From the NCBI RefSeq assembly GCF_024919295.1, contig NZ_JANWTC010000001.1, positions 186,001 to 250,000 of the forward strand: a DNA stretch of 64,000 bases, in the 5' to 3' direction. The position numbers were made by a program, and so were the translations under genes. Positions 33,073 through 41,356 of this stretch are shown here, piece after piece; position 1 is the stretch's first letter; every line of letters starts with the position of its first letter. This DNA is from Corynebacterium lemuris. GTDB lineage: Bacteria > Actinomycetota > Actinomycetes > Mycobacteriales > Mycobacteriaceae. The notes beneath the pieces were generated by a model that worked only from the letters and a program-made list of their open reading frames with translations, made no database searches and was not told the origin of the DNA.

Positions 33073-34314
33073 ATGATCAAGACCATGGAAAACACGGCTA
33101 ACCCCCTTCGTCAGAGTCGGCCGCCGGCCCAGGAAGTCACAGACGCAATCATCGACAAGGTCCACGAAATCGGGCCGCTGCTGCAGAAGAATGCCGTCAT
33201 TGCTGATCAGAATCGGGTGCAGACCGATGAGACGATCGAAGCTCTCCGGTCCATCGGTGCGCTGAGCCTGACCACCATGAAGAAATACGGTGGTTATGAA
33301 GGTGGGGCAAGCATGGTCCTCGATGTCTGCCGGACAATCAGCTACTATGATCCCGCCGCCGCCTGGTGCGCAGTAATCTCCAATGGCTCGGTGATGCTGG
33401 CCAACCGCCTCCCCTACACTCTGCTTGATGAGGTCTTTGCCGACGGCGCTGTACCCATGGCCTCGATCTTCGCCAGCCCTCAAGGCGTCGCAAAACGTGA
33501 CGGGGAAGGCTGGCTGATTGAAGGTAGCTGGCCCTTTTCGTCAAACGTCACCCACTCTGAGTGGGCCCTGGGCATCCTGTATCTCCATGATGACTCCGAT
33601 CCTTCCTACAACCCCGATAACCCGCCACTCGGATTCGTGATGATGAAGCGCGGCGAGTACCAGGTGGAGGACACCTGGTACACCATCGGTATGCGCGGTA
33701 CCGGGTCAAACACCATGCAGACTAAGGATCTGTGGGTTGAGGACCACCGCGTCATCACCTTCGAACGGCTCATGGGGCAGGGCTTTGAAACGCAGGCTGA
33801 AGAGACTTTCGCCCGCCGACTGACCCCGCACCTGACGATGTCGACCACCATCCAGTCTGCATCGGTGGGTGCTTCCTATGCGGCACTTGATTATGTCGCG
33901 GACCGGGCCGGAAAACGCGGAATTACCTACACGAATTACAGGAAGGCCTCTGATTCGGGGGCGTTCGTGCAGAACCTGGGCCATGCAGGAGCCGCCATCG
34001 ACTCAGCGCTGCTGATGCTGAAGGAATCGGCCCGCCGAATCGACGAGGCGGCATCGGGGGACCACCCGATGCCCCTCAATGAACGCGCACGACACCGTGG
34101 TGCAATCGGCAACGCAGGCAGAGTAATGGTCGATGCTGTCAATGAACTCTGCTGGCTCCACGGAACCGCATCATTCGGTGAAAGCAGCCTGCTGGGGAGG
34201 ATGTGGCGTGACGTCAATACCGGAACCCGGCACGCATCCATTACGGCTCCGATGGGTCATGAGCTCCACGGAAATGTCTTGACGGACACCCCCTTCATCT
34301 CCACCAAGCTCTGA
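33073..34314 (+). CDS. Flavin-dependent monooxygenase, oxygenase component (acyl-CoA dehydrogenase fold)
   Basis: 413 residues of the group D type related to HsaA, the p-hydroxyphenylacetate hydroxylase C2 component and DszC. The start ATG 33073 follows AGGAGAAAACC. Visible are the N-terminal helical domain, AAWCAVISNGS and GEGWLIEGSWPFSSNVTHSEW in the beta domain, GMRGTGSNTM, and a C-terminal helical domain with MVDAVNELCWLHGTASF and RDVNTGTRHAS. No CoA-dehydrogenase catalytic glutamate is expected in this subgroup. It needs reduced flavin from a partner reductase, probably the gene at 31765. Confidence 0.85.
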   Translation: MIKTMENTANPLRQSRPPAQEVTDAIIDKVHEIGPLLQKNAVIADQNRVQTDETIEALRSIGALSLTTMKKYGGYEGGASMVLDVCRTISYYDPAAAWCAVISNGSVMLANRLPYTLLDEVFADGAVPMASIFASPQGVAKRDGEGWLIEGSWPFSSNVTHSEWALGILYLHDDSDPSYNPDNPPLGFVMMKRGEYQVEDTWYTIGMRGTGSNTMQTKDLWVEDHRVITFERLMGQGFETQAEETFARRLTPHLTMSTTIQSASVGASYAALDYVADRAGKRGITYTNYRKASDSGAFVQNLGHAGAAIDSALLMLKESARRIDEAASGDHPMPLNERARHRGAIGNAGRVMVDAVNELCWLHGTASFGESSLLGRMWRDVNTGTRHASITAPMGHELHGNVLTDTPFISTKL

Positions 34315-34333
34315 CCCAGGAGTAAAAGAGACC

Positions 34334-35680
34334 ATGAGACACCTCGGCCACGATGCCCGGCCCAACGTCAGCCAACGTACGGACGGAGCAGTCATCGACG
34401 GTTGGTTCGGCCTCCGCTATGCTGTCGCCCCTCATCGATTCGCTGTTGCCCAGCCGGGTGCGGGCAGGCTGCCTGTGCAGAGGTTGGCCGAAGTGCCGGT
34501 CTTTCCGCAGAACACCAGTCGACTTTCTTCAGTCATGGGTGAAGGACATCCGAACCCCCGGTCGGAGGACGCGTACTTCCTCAACATCTGGGCCCCCCGG
34601 AACGCTGTAGACCTCCCCGTGCTCTTCTTCATCCATGGTGGCGCATGGACGAGCGGCGGCGGATCCAACGAGTGGTACGACGGCGCCCGGCTGGCGGCGC
34701 GCGGCGCCGTGGTGGTCACCGTCAATTACCGGATTGGGCCGATCGGACACCTCGGCCCGGGGGAGGACCTCCGCCTGCCGCTGCCGGTGGAAGACCTTCT
34801 GCTGGCCCTGCGTTGGGTAAGGGATCATGTGGATGACTTCGGTGGTGACCCGGAGTCCATCACGGTGGCGGGCCAGTCAGCCGGGGGCTGGTACAGCCAC
34901 CTGCTATCTACGCTTCCCGAGACCCGGGGACTGTTTCACCGGGCCGCACACCTGAGCATGGGGGTGAGAAGCCCCTGGACGCCTGCGAAGCAGCGGCGGA
35001 TCAACGAACTTGTCACCGGAGAGATCGCACCTGAGACGATGGGGCGGGTTTCTGTCGAGCAGTTGTTGGCGACCGGGCAGTCGTCCCTGTCCCGGGATGC
35101 GGCACCACCGAGGTTGTCCTATGCGCCCTCCGGCTATCTTCCGGTCAGTACCCCGGAGCTGCCAGGCCACCTGCTTACCCCGGAGGAGATCGCCGGGCAG
35201 GTGCATGTCGAACGCGTTCTGGTGAGATGGGCATCTCATGAGACCGCCACCTTCTTCCACAATTCACCTGCCCACGTGGCATCCGATCAAGAGACGGTGG
35301 ACCGGGAATTGGGATCCTGGCCTGTGCATGACCTTCCGGAACAGTTGGTCTCCGGAGGCCGGTACTCCGGGGAAGGGTCAGGTCTGAGCCCTTACCAGCA
35401 GGTGGTGGCGGCCTCCTCCTGGGCCCAGTTCCAGCGATTTCCTCATGAACTCTCCCGGGAACTGGAGAAGAGGGGAGTGGTGACCGAGCGGCATGTTTTC
35501 ACCCGCGAGAGCAACCAGGACCATGTCCATGCAGGACACTGTTATGACCTGCCCTACCAGTTCGGAACGTGGGGTGCCTGGGGCGACGCTCCCATGATGC
35601 AGGGCATCGACCGTGACACTTTCGAGTATGAGGCCGATATCCTGATGGAGCAGCTGATGCGTTTCGCCGTGGAGCCCTGA
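34334..35680 (+). CDS. Type B carboxylesterase
   Basis: 448 residues, alpha/beta hydrolase of the carboxylesterase/para-nitrobenzyl esterase type. The N-terminal part shows SEDAYFLNIWAP, the oxyanion stretch FFIHGGAWTSGG and the nucleophile elbow VAGQSAGGW (Ser182). A C-terminal His is expected in DHVHAGHCYDLPYQFG. No signal peptide, so it acts in the cytoplasm. It lies 19 nt after the monooxygenase in the same operon and probably hydrolyses an ester intermediate or the imported ester. Confidence 0.88.
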   Translation: MRHLGHDARPNVSQRTDGAVIDGWFGLRYAVAPHRFAVAQPGAGRLPVQRLAEVPVFPQNTSRLSSVMGEGHPNPRSEDAYFLNIWAPRNAVDLPVLFFIHGGAWTSGGGSNEWYDGARLAARGAVVVTVNYRIGPIGHLGPGEDLRLPLPVEDLLLALRWVRDHVDDFGGDPESITVAGQSAGGWYSHLLSTLPETRGLFHRAAHLSMGVRSPWTPAKQRRINELVTGEIAPETMGRVSVEQLLATGQSSLSRDAAPPRLSYAPSGYLPVSTPELPGHLLTPEEIAGQVHVERVLVRWASHETATFFHNSPAHVASDQETVDRELGSWPVHDLPEQLVSGGRYSGEGSGLSPYQQVVAASSWAQFQRFPHELSRELEKRGVVTERHVFTRESNQDHVHAGHCYDLPYQFGTWGAWGDAPMMQGIDRDTFEYEADILMEQLMRFAVEP

Positions 35681-35729
35681 GGCCTGTCCATCTGTGACGT
35701 CCCCGCCCCCAATGAGAAGAGGAACCTCC

Positions 35730-36131
35730 ATGTCCCGGCAATCAGATTCGGGTAGCGCCCGCGATGCACTGGTGGATCTGGAGCAGCGGCGTTACCGCAT
35801 GCTCCTGGAGCAGGATTTTTCCGCCTATGCTGCTCTCTGCCATCCTGACCTTGTTTTTCTGCATGCCACGGGCGACAGGGAGAGCCTGGACTCTTTCATC
35901 CGGAAGAACAGCTCAGGTGGGTTCCGTTATCTTTCCGCCCACCACCCCGTCGACACAGTGACCCTTGTGGGGGGCACTGCAGTGGTTGTCGGAGATCTCG
36001 CCGCGGAGCTGCTCGTCGGCGAGGAACCGGTCCACCTGAACAACCGGGTCCTCGCCACCTGGGTCCGTGGTGGAGATGACGGATGGCTGTTGCTGGCCCA
36101 CATGGCTGTGCCCCTACCGGGGAATCATTGA
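35730..36131 (+). CDS. SnoaL/NTF2-like protein (DUF4440 type)
   Basis: 133 residues from ATG 35730, preceded by AGAGGAACCTCC; the in-frame GTG at 35694 lacks a site. The cone-shaped NTF2-like fold is suggested by the N-terminal helix (ALVDLEQRRYRMLLEQDFSAY split around residue 20), LCHPDLVFLHATG and a C-terminal WVRGGDDGWLLLAHMAVP. Members often bind or isomerise small aromatic molecules. Last gene of the plus-strand operon; it converges on the PaaX-type gene, 6 nt away. Confidence 0.75.
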   Translation: MSRQSDSGSARDALVDLEQRRYRMLLEQDFSAYAALCHPDLVFLHATGDRESLDSFIRKNSSGGFRYLSAHHPVDTVTLVGGTAVVVGDLAAELLVGEEPVHLNNRVLATWVRGGDDGWLLLAHMAVPLPGNH

Positions 36132-36137
36132 TCCGCT

Positions 36138-37004
36138 TCATCTGGCACTTCGCTGCATGAAGCTCTCGGACAGCGGCCCTGCTGCATCGTGGAGGGTGTG
36201 GAAAACCTGCCTGGCCTGACTTCCAGCCCAGTTCTCGGGCAGCAGTTCGGGGGACAGCCCCGGATCCAGGTAAGGCAATCTGCGCCAGTGCGTGATCATG
36301 GGCACATAGGTCTGGAAGGCCCTTCTGAGCGTGTCCAGATCTGTTGAGGTGTTGGTTTTCCACTCGGCGGCAAGAGGTTCGTAGGCGTCGAGAAACTCCC
36401 GGTAGTGGCCCTCCAGCTCCTCCAGGTCCCACCATTCGGCCACTTTTTTTCGCAGATCACTTGGTTGCAGCAGGGTTGAGGAGAAGAAATCCACGAACTC
36501 TGACAACCCGTGCTGGGTCATGTAGTCGGCGGCCTCGTGCCGCAGATGCAGAGGGGCGATGAACAGGCCAGCGGCCACAGTGCCGAAACCCATGCGGATG
36601 AGCCCGGTGCGGATGGTGTTCCGGTGTTTCCGTTGTGTTTCGGGGACGGTGTATGAGACGAGCAGCCACGGTTCATGGACATCCTGTGTCTTCGGAAAGA
36701 AGATGCGCTGGTCCCCCTCCACGAGGTGCTTTTCCAGTTCCGCAGCCAGTGCGTATCCATGATCACCACCGTCGGTGTCCGGGACCAGGACCCCCTTCTT
36801 CTTCAACCGGGATACGGAGGAGCGCACACTCGCGGGGTCCAGGTCCAGGTCGGACATCAGATCCACGACCTGGGAGATCGGGATGGATTTTCCCGCAGGC
36901 CGGGCGTACAGGCCGAACAGTGTGATGAGGAAGCGGTGGTGCGCCGCCTGACTGTGCTGGCCGGGGACACGCCCGGAAATAAACTCATCAAATGCCGTGG
37001 TCAC
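36138..37004 (-). CDS. PaaX-family transcriptional regulator
   Basis: 288 residues from GTG 37004. The N-terminal winged helix reads FLITLFGLYARPAGKSIPISQVVDLM then ASVRSSVSRLKKKGVL, the standard PaaX DNA-binding pattern (quoted in two parts). The central and C-terminal parts (PWLLVSYTVPETQRKHRNTI; FDFFSS-like; WWDLEELEGHYREFLDAYEPL) also match the family. PaaX proteins repress aromatic catabolic operons and are released by aryl-CoA or similar effectors. A TACTCT-like -10 box ends about 7 nt before the GTG, so the transcript may be leaderless. It follows the tannase gene by 34 nt. Confidence 0.87.
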   Translation of the reverse strand: MTTAFDEFISGRVPGQHSQAAHHRFLITLFGLYARPAGKSIPISQVVDLMSDLDLDPASVRSSVSRLKKKGVLVPDTDGGDHGYALAAELEKHLVEGDQRIFFPKTQDVHEPWLLVSYTVPETQRKHRNTIRTGLIRMGFGTVAAGLFIAPLHLRHEAADYMTQHGLSEFVDFFSSTLLQPSDLRKKVAEWWDLEELEGHYREFLDAYEPLAAEWKTNTSTDLDTLRRAFQTYVPMITHWRRLPYLDPGLSPELLPENWAGSQARQVFHTLHDAAGPLSESFMQRSAR

Positions 37005-37038
37005 ATTGATCAGAGTAGCAACCGCCCTCCCCCAGGGG

Positions 37039-38655
37039 TCAGGGCTCCCGTTGACTTTCAGGAAACGGAGGGCCGGTGCAGGACTCCTGTCCATAGGGAT
37101 GCGCCACCGCAGTGTCGGCCACGGAATTGCCCGGCGTGAAATGCAGCAGCTCCAAGGAAGCCGGGGCGATTCCGTTCTCCACCCAGTTCATCAGTGCGAT
37201 CATCCCGGTCGCCAAGTCCGTGCCGTAGCTCTTGGTTGCGGTGGGGAATCCGTGCCCGTCCCCGTGACAGAGGAAGAACCGGGCAAACTTACTGGTTGCG
37301 GTGTATCCCCCCATCTGCCGGAGAACCCGGTCAAAATAGTGGCAGGTGCCCTGTGAGAAAACAACCTGGTCGTCGGTGCCATGTGTGATCAGCAGCTTCG
37401 CCCCGGCGTCCCGGAATGCACTCAGGTCAGGATCATCGACTGCGGCACGGGAAAATTTCTCGACCCCCATTGCGAAAAGATGCGCGTACTCATCGAAGGT
37501 CAGGTTCGTCCAGTCCCAGTCCGGATCACGCAGGAGCCAGGTGCGGAACCACGAGTGGGCGACGGGGAAGGGCTCCGGGGTCAGATTTCCCTCGGTATCC
37601 TCCGAGGTGCGGCACAGACCCCCTGCGGAACCTGACCAGCCCCATGACTCCACCCCGGGGCGGAGTCCGAACCACAGCTGTTGTCCGTCGGCGGAACGGG
37701 GACCGTCCCAGATCATCTTCATGACCACGGCATCCAACTCCGTGATCACACCGTGGCCGGTGTCCTGGCCGATGATCTGATGAGGATCAAAATCATGCGG
37801 CCTGGTGCTGGTGATGAACGGTTCTGTCCGGTAGTGAGTCCGGTTGTAGTCCGCCACAGCGGCTTGTCGGAAGGCCTCAAGTTTGGCCGGTGGCAGGGGG
37901 TTGCCCAGTTCCTTCATCACCAGGGACGGCCACAGCTCAGCGGGGATGGTGCGGGTCCAGTTGATGGCGGGTACATCGGACCAGATTCCGTTGTAGTCGG
38001 AAGGGTGATGGATGGCTGAGGCCATCGCCTGGCGACCCCCGCCGGATCCGCCCTGGAAATAAGAGAATTGTGGTGCTGTGCCCTGGATCGCCGTGGTGAC
38101 TGCCTTGCCGATCAGCGTCATTTCATGGGTACTCCGGTGAACCCAGTTGTCCACGAGATCCTCATCGATCTCTTTTGTCCGTTCGTTCAGCTGCCAGTCA
38201 GAGAATCGGGGGTCGGCGCCGACGGCGCCATCCGTGCTGGCTGCGGCGAAACCATTGCGCACCGCTGTGGCCAGGGTGACTATGCGCAGACTATTTTCCG
38301 GCACAAACCCCGCAGTGAGCCTGTTGCCTATCCCCGCGGTGCCCAGGAAGCGGTGATTCCACACCAGCGGCACCCATACCCGGACTGTGGCCACGTGTCC
38401 TCCACTGCCGGTGAAGTGAACCACCACATCGCAGTAGTCTGGGAGATCCTCCTCGACGAAGGCCAGGCGAATGCCGCTGGCAGGAACCTCCAGCCGCCCC
38501 GACCGGTTTATCCGGACCGATGCAAGAGAGGCTCCGGGAATTTCCGCCAGTGCTTCCCTGACTGTCTCAGGGGTGCACCGTTGCATGACGGCGGCATCGG
38601 GTTCGCGCGGGGGGATTGTCACCCACCGGTTCCGGGAGATACGTGCGATCCTCAT
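37039..38655 (-). CDS. Tannase/feruloyl esterase family hydrolase
   Basis: 538 residues from ATG 38655 (MRIARISRNRW), preceded by AAAAGGGGACAAG. The tannase-family nucleophile motif is YFQGGSGGGRQAM (serine in GGSGG, where the family usually has GCSxGGR). The acid and base are expected in LLITHGTDDQVV and CHGDGHG. The usual Cys before the nucleophile serine is replaced by Gly, so the neighbouring-cysteine disulfide of classical tannases is absent here. No signal peptide is seen, unlike secreted fungal members. It would cleave aromatic esters inside the cell. Confidence 0.83.
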   Translation of the reverse strand: MRIARISRNRWVTIPPREPDAAVMQRCTPETVREALAEIPGASLASVRINRSGRLEVPASGIRLAFVEEDLPDYCDVVVHFTGSGGHVATVRVWVPLVWNHRFLGTAGIGNRLTAGFVPENSLRIVTLATAVRNGFAAASTDGAVGADPRFSDWQLNERTKEIDEDLVDNWVHRSTHEMTLIGKAVTTAIQGTAPQFSYFQGGSGGGRQAMASAIHHPSDYNGIWSDVPAINWTRTIPAELWPSLVMKELGNPLPPAKLEAFRQAAVADYNRTHYRTEPFITSTRPHDFDPHQIIGQDTGHGVITELDAVVMKMIWDGPRSADGQQLWFGLRPGVESWGWSGSAGGLCRTSEDTEGNLTPEPFPVAHSWFRTWLLRDPDWDWTNLTFDEYAHLFAMGVEKFSRAAVDDPDLSAFRDAGAKLLITHGTDDQVVFSQGTCHYFDRVLRQMGGYTATSKFARFFLCHGDGHGFPTATKSYGTDLATGMIALMNWVENGIAPASLELLHFTPGNSVADTAVAHPYGQESCTGPPFPESQREP

Positions 38656-38789
38656 CTTGTCCCCTTTTCTCCGATGTACAGCCTGTGCCGAGCTCACGGC
38701 GTCAGCAACAAAACAGTGCTGTCCACAGGCTTTCGGGTGAAACCGGTCTCCACCTTAGCCACCATGTGAGCGTCGCGGGGGAAACCTGC

Positions 38790-39797
38790 TCAGAAGATCT
38801 CGATCCGCCCGCCGAGGGCCTCAGCCTGCTCGAGCTGACCGACCCAGCCGGGGGCACCGGGACTGAGCCGCAGGAGCGGGCGGGAGGTGATCTTCACGGG
38901 GGAGACCGACTCGCCGCGGGCACCGTGGCGGGCATCGAAACGCACGCGGGCGGAGTAACCGGCCTCGGTGAGGGCGGAGATGTCGGGGTTGTCCTGCGTG
39001 AGGGAGGCGCGGGCGTCGTGAAGCAGTTCGAGGGCCTCATCGAGGGCGGTGACCACGGCTGGAGCATTGGTCTCGCACATGGCCTGCACCAGGGCGGGGT
39101 GGGTGCCGGCGACGCGGGTGGAGTCGCGGAAGCTGCCGGCCGCCAGCGACTGGGCCAGCGCCCCGCCGTTGTCCCCGACGATGGCGAGGGTCTCGGCGAA
39201 GACGTGCACGAGGTGGGAGATCCGGGCGACGGCGGCGTCATGCCGGTCGACGCGGGAGGGGATGGCGTCGGCGCCCACGGCGAGGATCATGCGGACCACG
39301 TCGGTCCACAGGGCGATCCAGCGGAGTGAGGCCCCGGGGGCGTGGTCGTAGGTGATCACCCAGGCGGCACGGGTGAACATGCCGGTGCGGGAGGCCTCCC
39401 AACCGGATTCGGCGGTGCCGGCCATGGGGTGGCCGCCGACGTAGCGGTCCTGCAGGTCGCGTTCCCTGACCAGGTTGTACACCTCGGCCTTGACGGAGAC
39501 GACATCGGTGATGCCGCAGGAGGGGGCGTGCCCGATGATGGCGTCGAGAAGCGCCGGGATGGCGGGCATCGGCGTGGCCAGGACGATCAGCGCCCCGTCC
39601 CGCTCCGCGCGCTGGAGCGTGGCGGTGAGGTCGATGGAGACGTCGAAGCCGGCGTCGTGCGCGGCGCGGGCGGCATCGGTGGAGCGGTTGTAGCCGTAGA
39701 CGTGGACTTCCCGGGCGGCGAGGTCGCGCATGAGGGAGCCGCCGATGAGGCCGAGGCCGAGGATGCAGATGGGTCGGGAAAGGTTTGTCGAGGTCAC
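38790..39797 (-). CDS. tyrA: Prephenate/arogenate dehydrogenase TyrA
   Basis: 335 residues from GTG 39797. The N-terminal NAD(P) motif is CILGLGLIGGSLMRDL, the catalytic and prephenate-binding region includes GHPMAGTAESGW (His) and the later helical domain has RISHLVHVFAETL. No ACT domain. It makes the tyrosine precursor; corynebacterial enzymes prefer arogenate. The frame is open to 39947, but the extra 50 codons do not resemble TyrA. It diverges from the tadA-associated gene. Confidence 0.92.
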   Translation of the reverse strand: MTSTNLSRPICILGLGLIGGSLMRDLAAREVHVYGYNRSTDAARAAHDAGFDVSIDLTATLQRAERDGALIVLATPMPAIPALLDAIIGHAPSCGITDVVSVKAEVYNLVRERDLQDRYVGGHPMAGTAESGWEASRTGMFTRAAWVITYDHAPGASLRWIALWTDVVRMILAVGADAIPSRVDRHDAAVARISHLVHVFAETLAIVGDNGGALAQSLAAGSFRDSTRVAGTHPALVQAMCETNAPAVVTALDEALELLHDARASLTQDNPDISALTEAGYSARVRFDARHGARGESVSPVKITSRPLLRLSPGAPGWVGQLEQAEALGGRIEIF

Positions 39798-39834
39798 CTG
39801 ACAAGTGTGGCACAAGCAGACTAATCTCACCGGT

Positions 39835-40332
39835 ATGGAACACGAGGAGTACGGCCAGAGTTTCGCCGTCACGGTCACCCGCACGGAGGGTGAGTGGGTG
39901 GTGCGTGCCTTCGACGATGACTTCTCCTCGTTGGACACCTCCGTCAACGCGGTCCGTGCGCTGCGCAGCGAGGGGCCGGCCTTCGCGCTGCTGTGCGTCG
40001 ATGACGACTATTTCGTCATCATCCGGCCCACCCCCAATGGGGTGCAGGCGCTGCTGTCTGACGCGACGATGGCGGTGGACGATGAATTCGCCGCCTCCGT
40101 CCTGACGGAACTGGACGCGGAGATCCCCGACTTGGACCCGGACGAGCTCGATGAGGTCGACGGTTGGGCGGACGGCGACTTCGAACTGCTCGCCGACCTG
40201 GGGCTCAGCGACGAGGTACTCGGCGTCATCGTGGACGACACGGAGACGTGGCCCTCAGAACAGCTAGTGCGCATCGCGGAGGAGCTGGGCTTCGCGGATG
40301 AGTTCATGGCTGCGGTGGGGATCGAGGATTAG
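39835..40332 (+). CDS. tRNA adenosine deaminase-associated protein
   Basis: 165 residues from ATG 39835, very acidic (DAEIPDLDPDELDEVDGWADGD is the acidic tract near residue 100, quoted only in part elsewhere). The family is defined by its constant position beside tadA in actinobacteria; its molecular role is unknown. It lies 25 nt before tadA and is probably co-transcribed with it. Confidence 0.85.
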   Translation: MEHEEYGQSFAVTVTRTEGEWVVRAFDDDFSSLDTSVNAVRALRSEGPAFALLCVDDDYFVIIRPTPNGVQALLSDATMAVDDEFAASVLTELDAEIPDLDPDELDEVDGWADGDFELLADLGLSDEVLGVIVDDTETWPSEQLVRIAEELGFADEFMAAVGIED

Positions 40333-40357
40333 CGTTCTACCCCGCGAGGAAGGTCTG

Positions 40358-40807
40358 GTGCGTGCCGAGCACCTCATGCGGCGTGCCCTCGAGATCGCAC
40401 GCGCCACCCCGGCGGGGGATGTCCCGGTGGGGGCAGTGCTCTTCGGTCCTGACGGGTGTGAACTGGCCACCGGCACGAACCGGCGGGAGGCCGACCGGGA
40501 TCCCACCGCGCACGCGGAGATGCTGGCGATCCGCCGGGGCGTGGGAAAGCACGGGGACTCCTGGCGGCTGACGGGTTGCACCCTGGTGGTCACCCTCGAA
40601 CCGTGCACGATGTGCGCGGGCGCAGTGCTCGGCGCGCGGGTCGGGGAGCTGATCTTCGGTGCCTTCGAACCGAAGACGGGCGCCTGCGGCTCGCTTATCG
40701 ACGCCGTCCGTGCCCCCGGCCAGCTCCACCGCCCCGCGGTGCGCGCCGGGGTGCTGGAGGCGGAGTGCGCCGGGCTGCTGGAAGATTTCTTCGGATCGTT
40801 ACGTTGA
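40358..40807 (+). CDS. tadA: tRNA-specific adenosine deaminase TadA
   Basis: 149 residues from GTG 40358, preceded by GAGGAAGGTCTG. The zinc deaminase motifs are HAEMLAI (His and catalytic Glu) and VVTLEPCTMCAGA (PCxxC). It converts A34 to inosine in tRNA-Arg(ACG), two copies of which are in this window. The codons before 40358 in the open frame belong to the end of the upstream gene in another frame. Confidence 0.94.
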   Translation: MRAEHLMRRALEIARATPAGDVPVGAVLFGPDGCELATGTNRREADRDPTAHAEMLAIRRGVGKHGDSWRLTGCTLVVTLEPCTMCAGAVLGARVGELIFGAFEPKTGACGSLIDAVRAPGQLHRPAVRAGVLEAECAGLLEDFFGSLR

Positions 40808-40880
40808 CGTTATGCGCGTCTGCCGATGTGTCATTAGCGTGGAGGAACGAACACCGATCCGAAGAAAGCGAGTGAACACC

Positions 40881-41093
40881 ATGGGTACATTCGAGAACAA
40901 GGCGGAGGACCTCGGCGGCAAGGCCAAGGAAGGCTTCGGCAAGGCCACAGACAACGAGAGCCTCGAGGCCGAGGGCAAGGCCGACCAGACCAAGGCCGAC
41001 ATCAAGGAGGCCGCGAACAAGGCCGGCGACAAGATCAAGGAGACCGGCGACAAGATCCTCGGTTCCTTCCAGGACGACGACAAGCGCCGCTGA
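40881..41093 (+). CDS. CsbD-like stress response protein
   Basis: 70 residues, hydrophilic and lysine/aspartate-rich. The CsbD pattern is clear: MGTFENKAEDLGGKAKEGFG followed by KADQTKADIKEAANKAGDKIKE (helical repeats; two short extracts). These proteins are abundant under general stress. The GTG at 40872 is an alternative start in frame. It is 73 nt after tadA and likely has its own promoter. Confidence 0.88.
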   Translation: MGTFENKAEDLGGKAKEGFGKATDNESLEAEGKADQTKADIKEAANKAGDKIKETGDKILGSFQDDDKRR

Positions 41094-41153
41094 TTTGGCC
41101 CGTCCGGACACCCTCCGTTAGTCTTGGACCTTGGTCGAGTATCGGCCTGACCA

Positions 41154-41241
41154 GGTGGCGTGTCCGAGCGGCCGAAGGTGATCGCCTCGAAAGCGATTGT
41201 TGGGTAACCCCCAACCGAGGGTTCAAATCCCTCCGCCACCG
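41154..41241 (+). tRNA. tRNA-Ser (CGA)
   Basis: Acceptor GGTGGCG/CGCCACC. The anticodon loop CTCGAAA between ATCGC and GCGAT gives anticodon CGA. A long variable arm is present. Confidence 0.95.
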
Positions 41242-41249
41242 CAGCTGAA

Positions 41250-41283
41250 GGGCCCCGGTGCGCAGTGATGCGCACCGGGGCCC
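41250..41283 (+). terminator. Strong hairpin after tRNA-Ser (CGA)
   Basis: GGGCCCCGGTGCGCA pairs exactly with TGCGCACCGGGGCCC over a four-base loop. The T-run is weak (TCCTGT). Confidence 0.7.
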
Positions 41284-41356
41284 TCCTGTATCTGCGGAGA
41301 CCGTGGGTAGACTGGCCCTGTTTGATTGTCGACGGTATTGAGGAAGCCCCTACCTC

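Noticed and set aside
29389..38789. Integrative element with flanking att repeats at the catabolic island
   Set aside because: I looked for a partial tRNA-Arg 3' end near the right border (38656-38790) and saw none, and there is no integrase, so only a generic accessory insertion is claimed.
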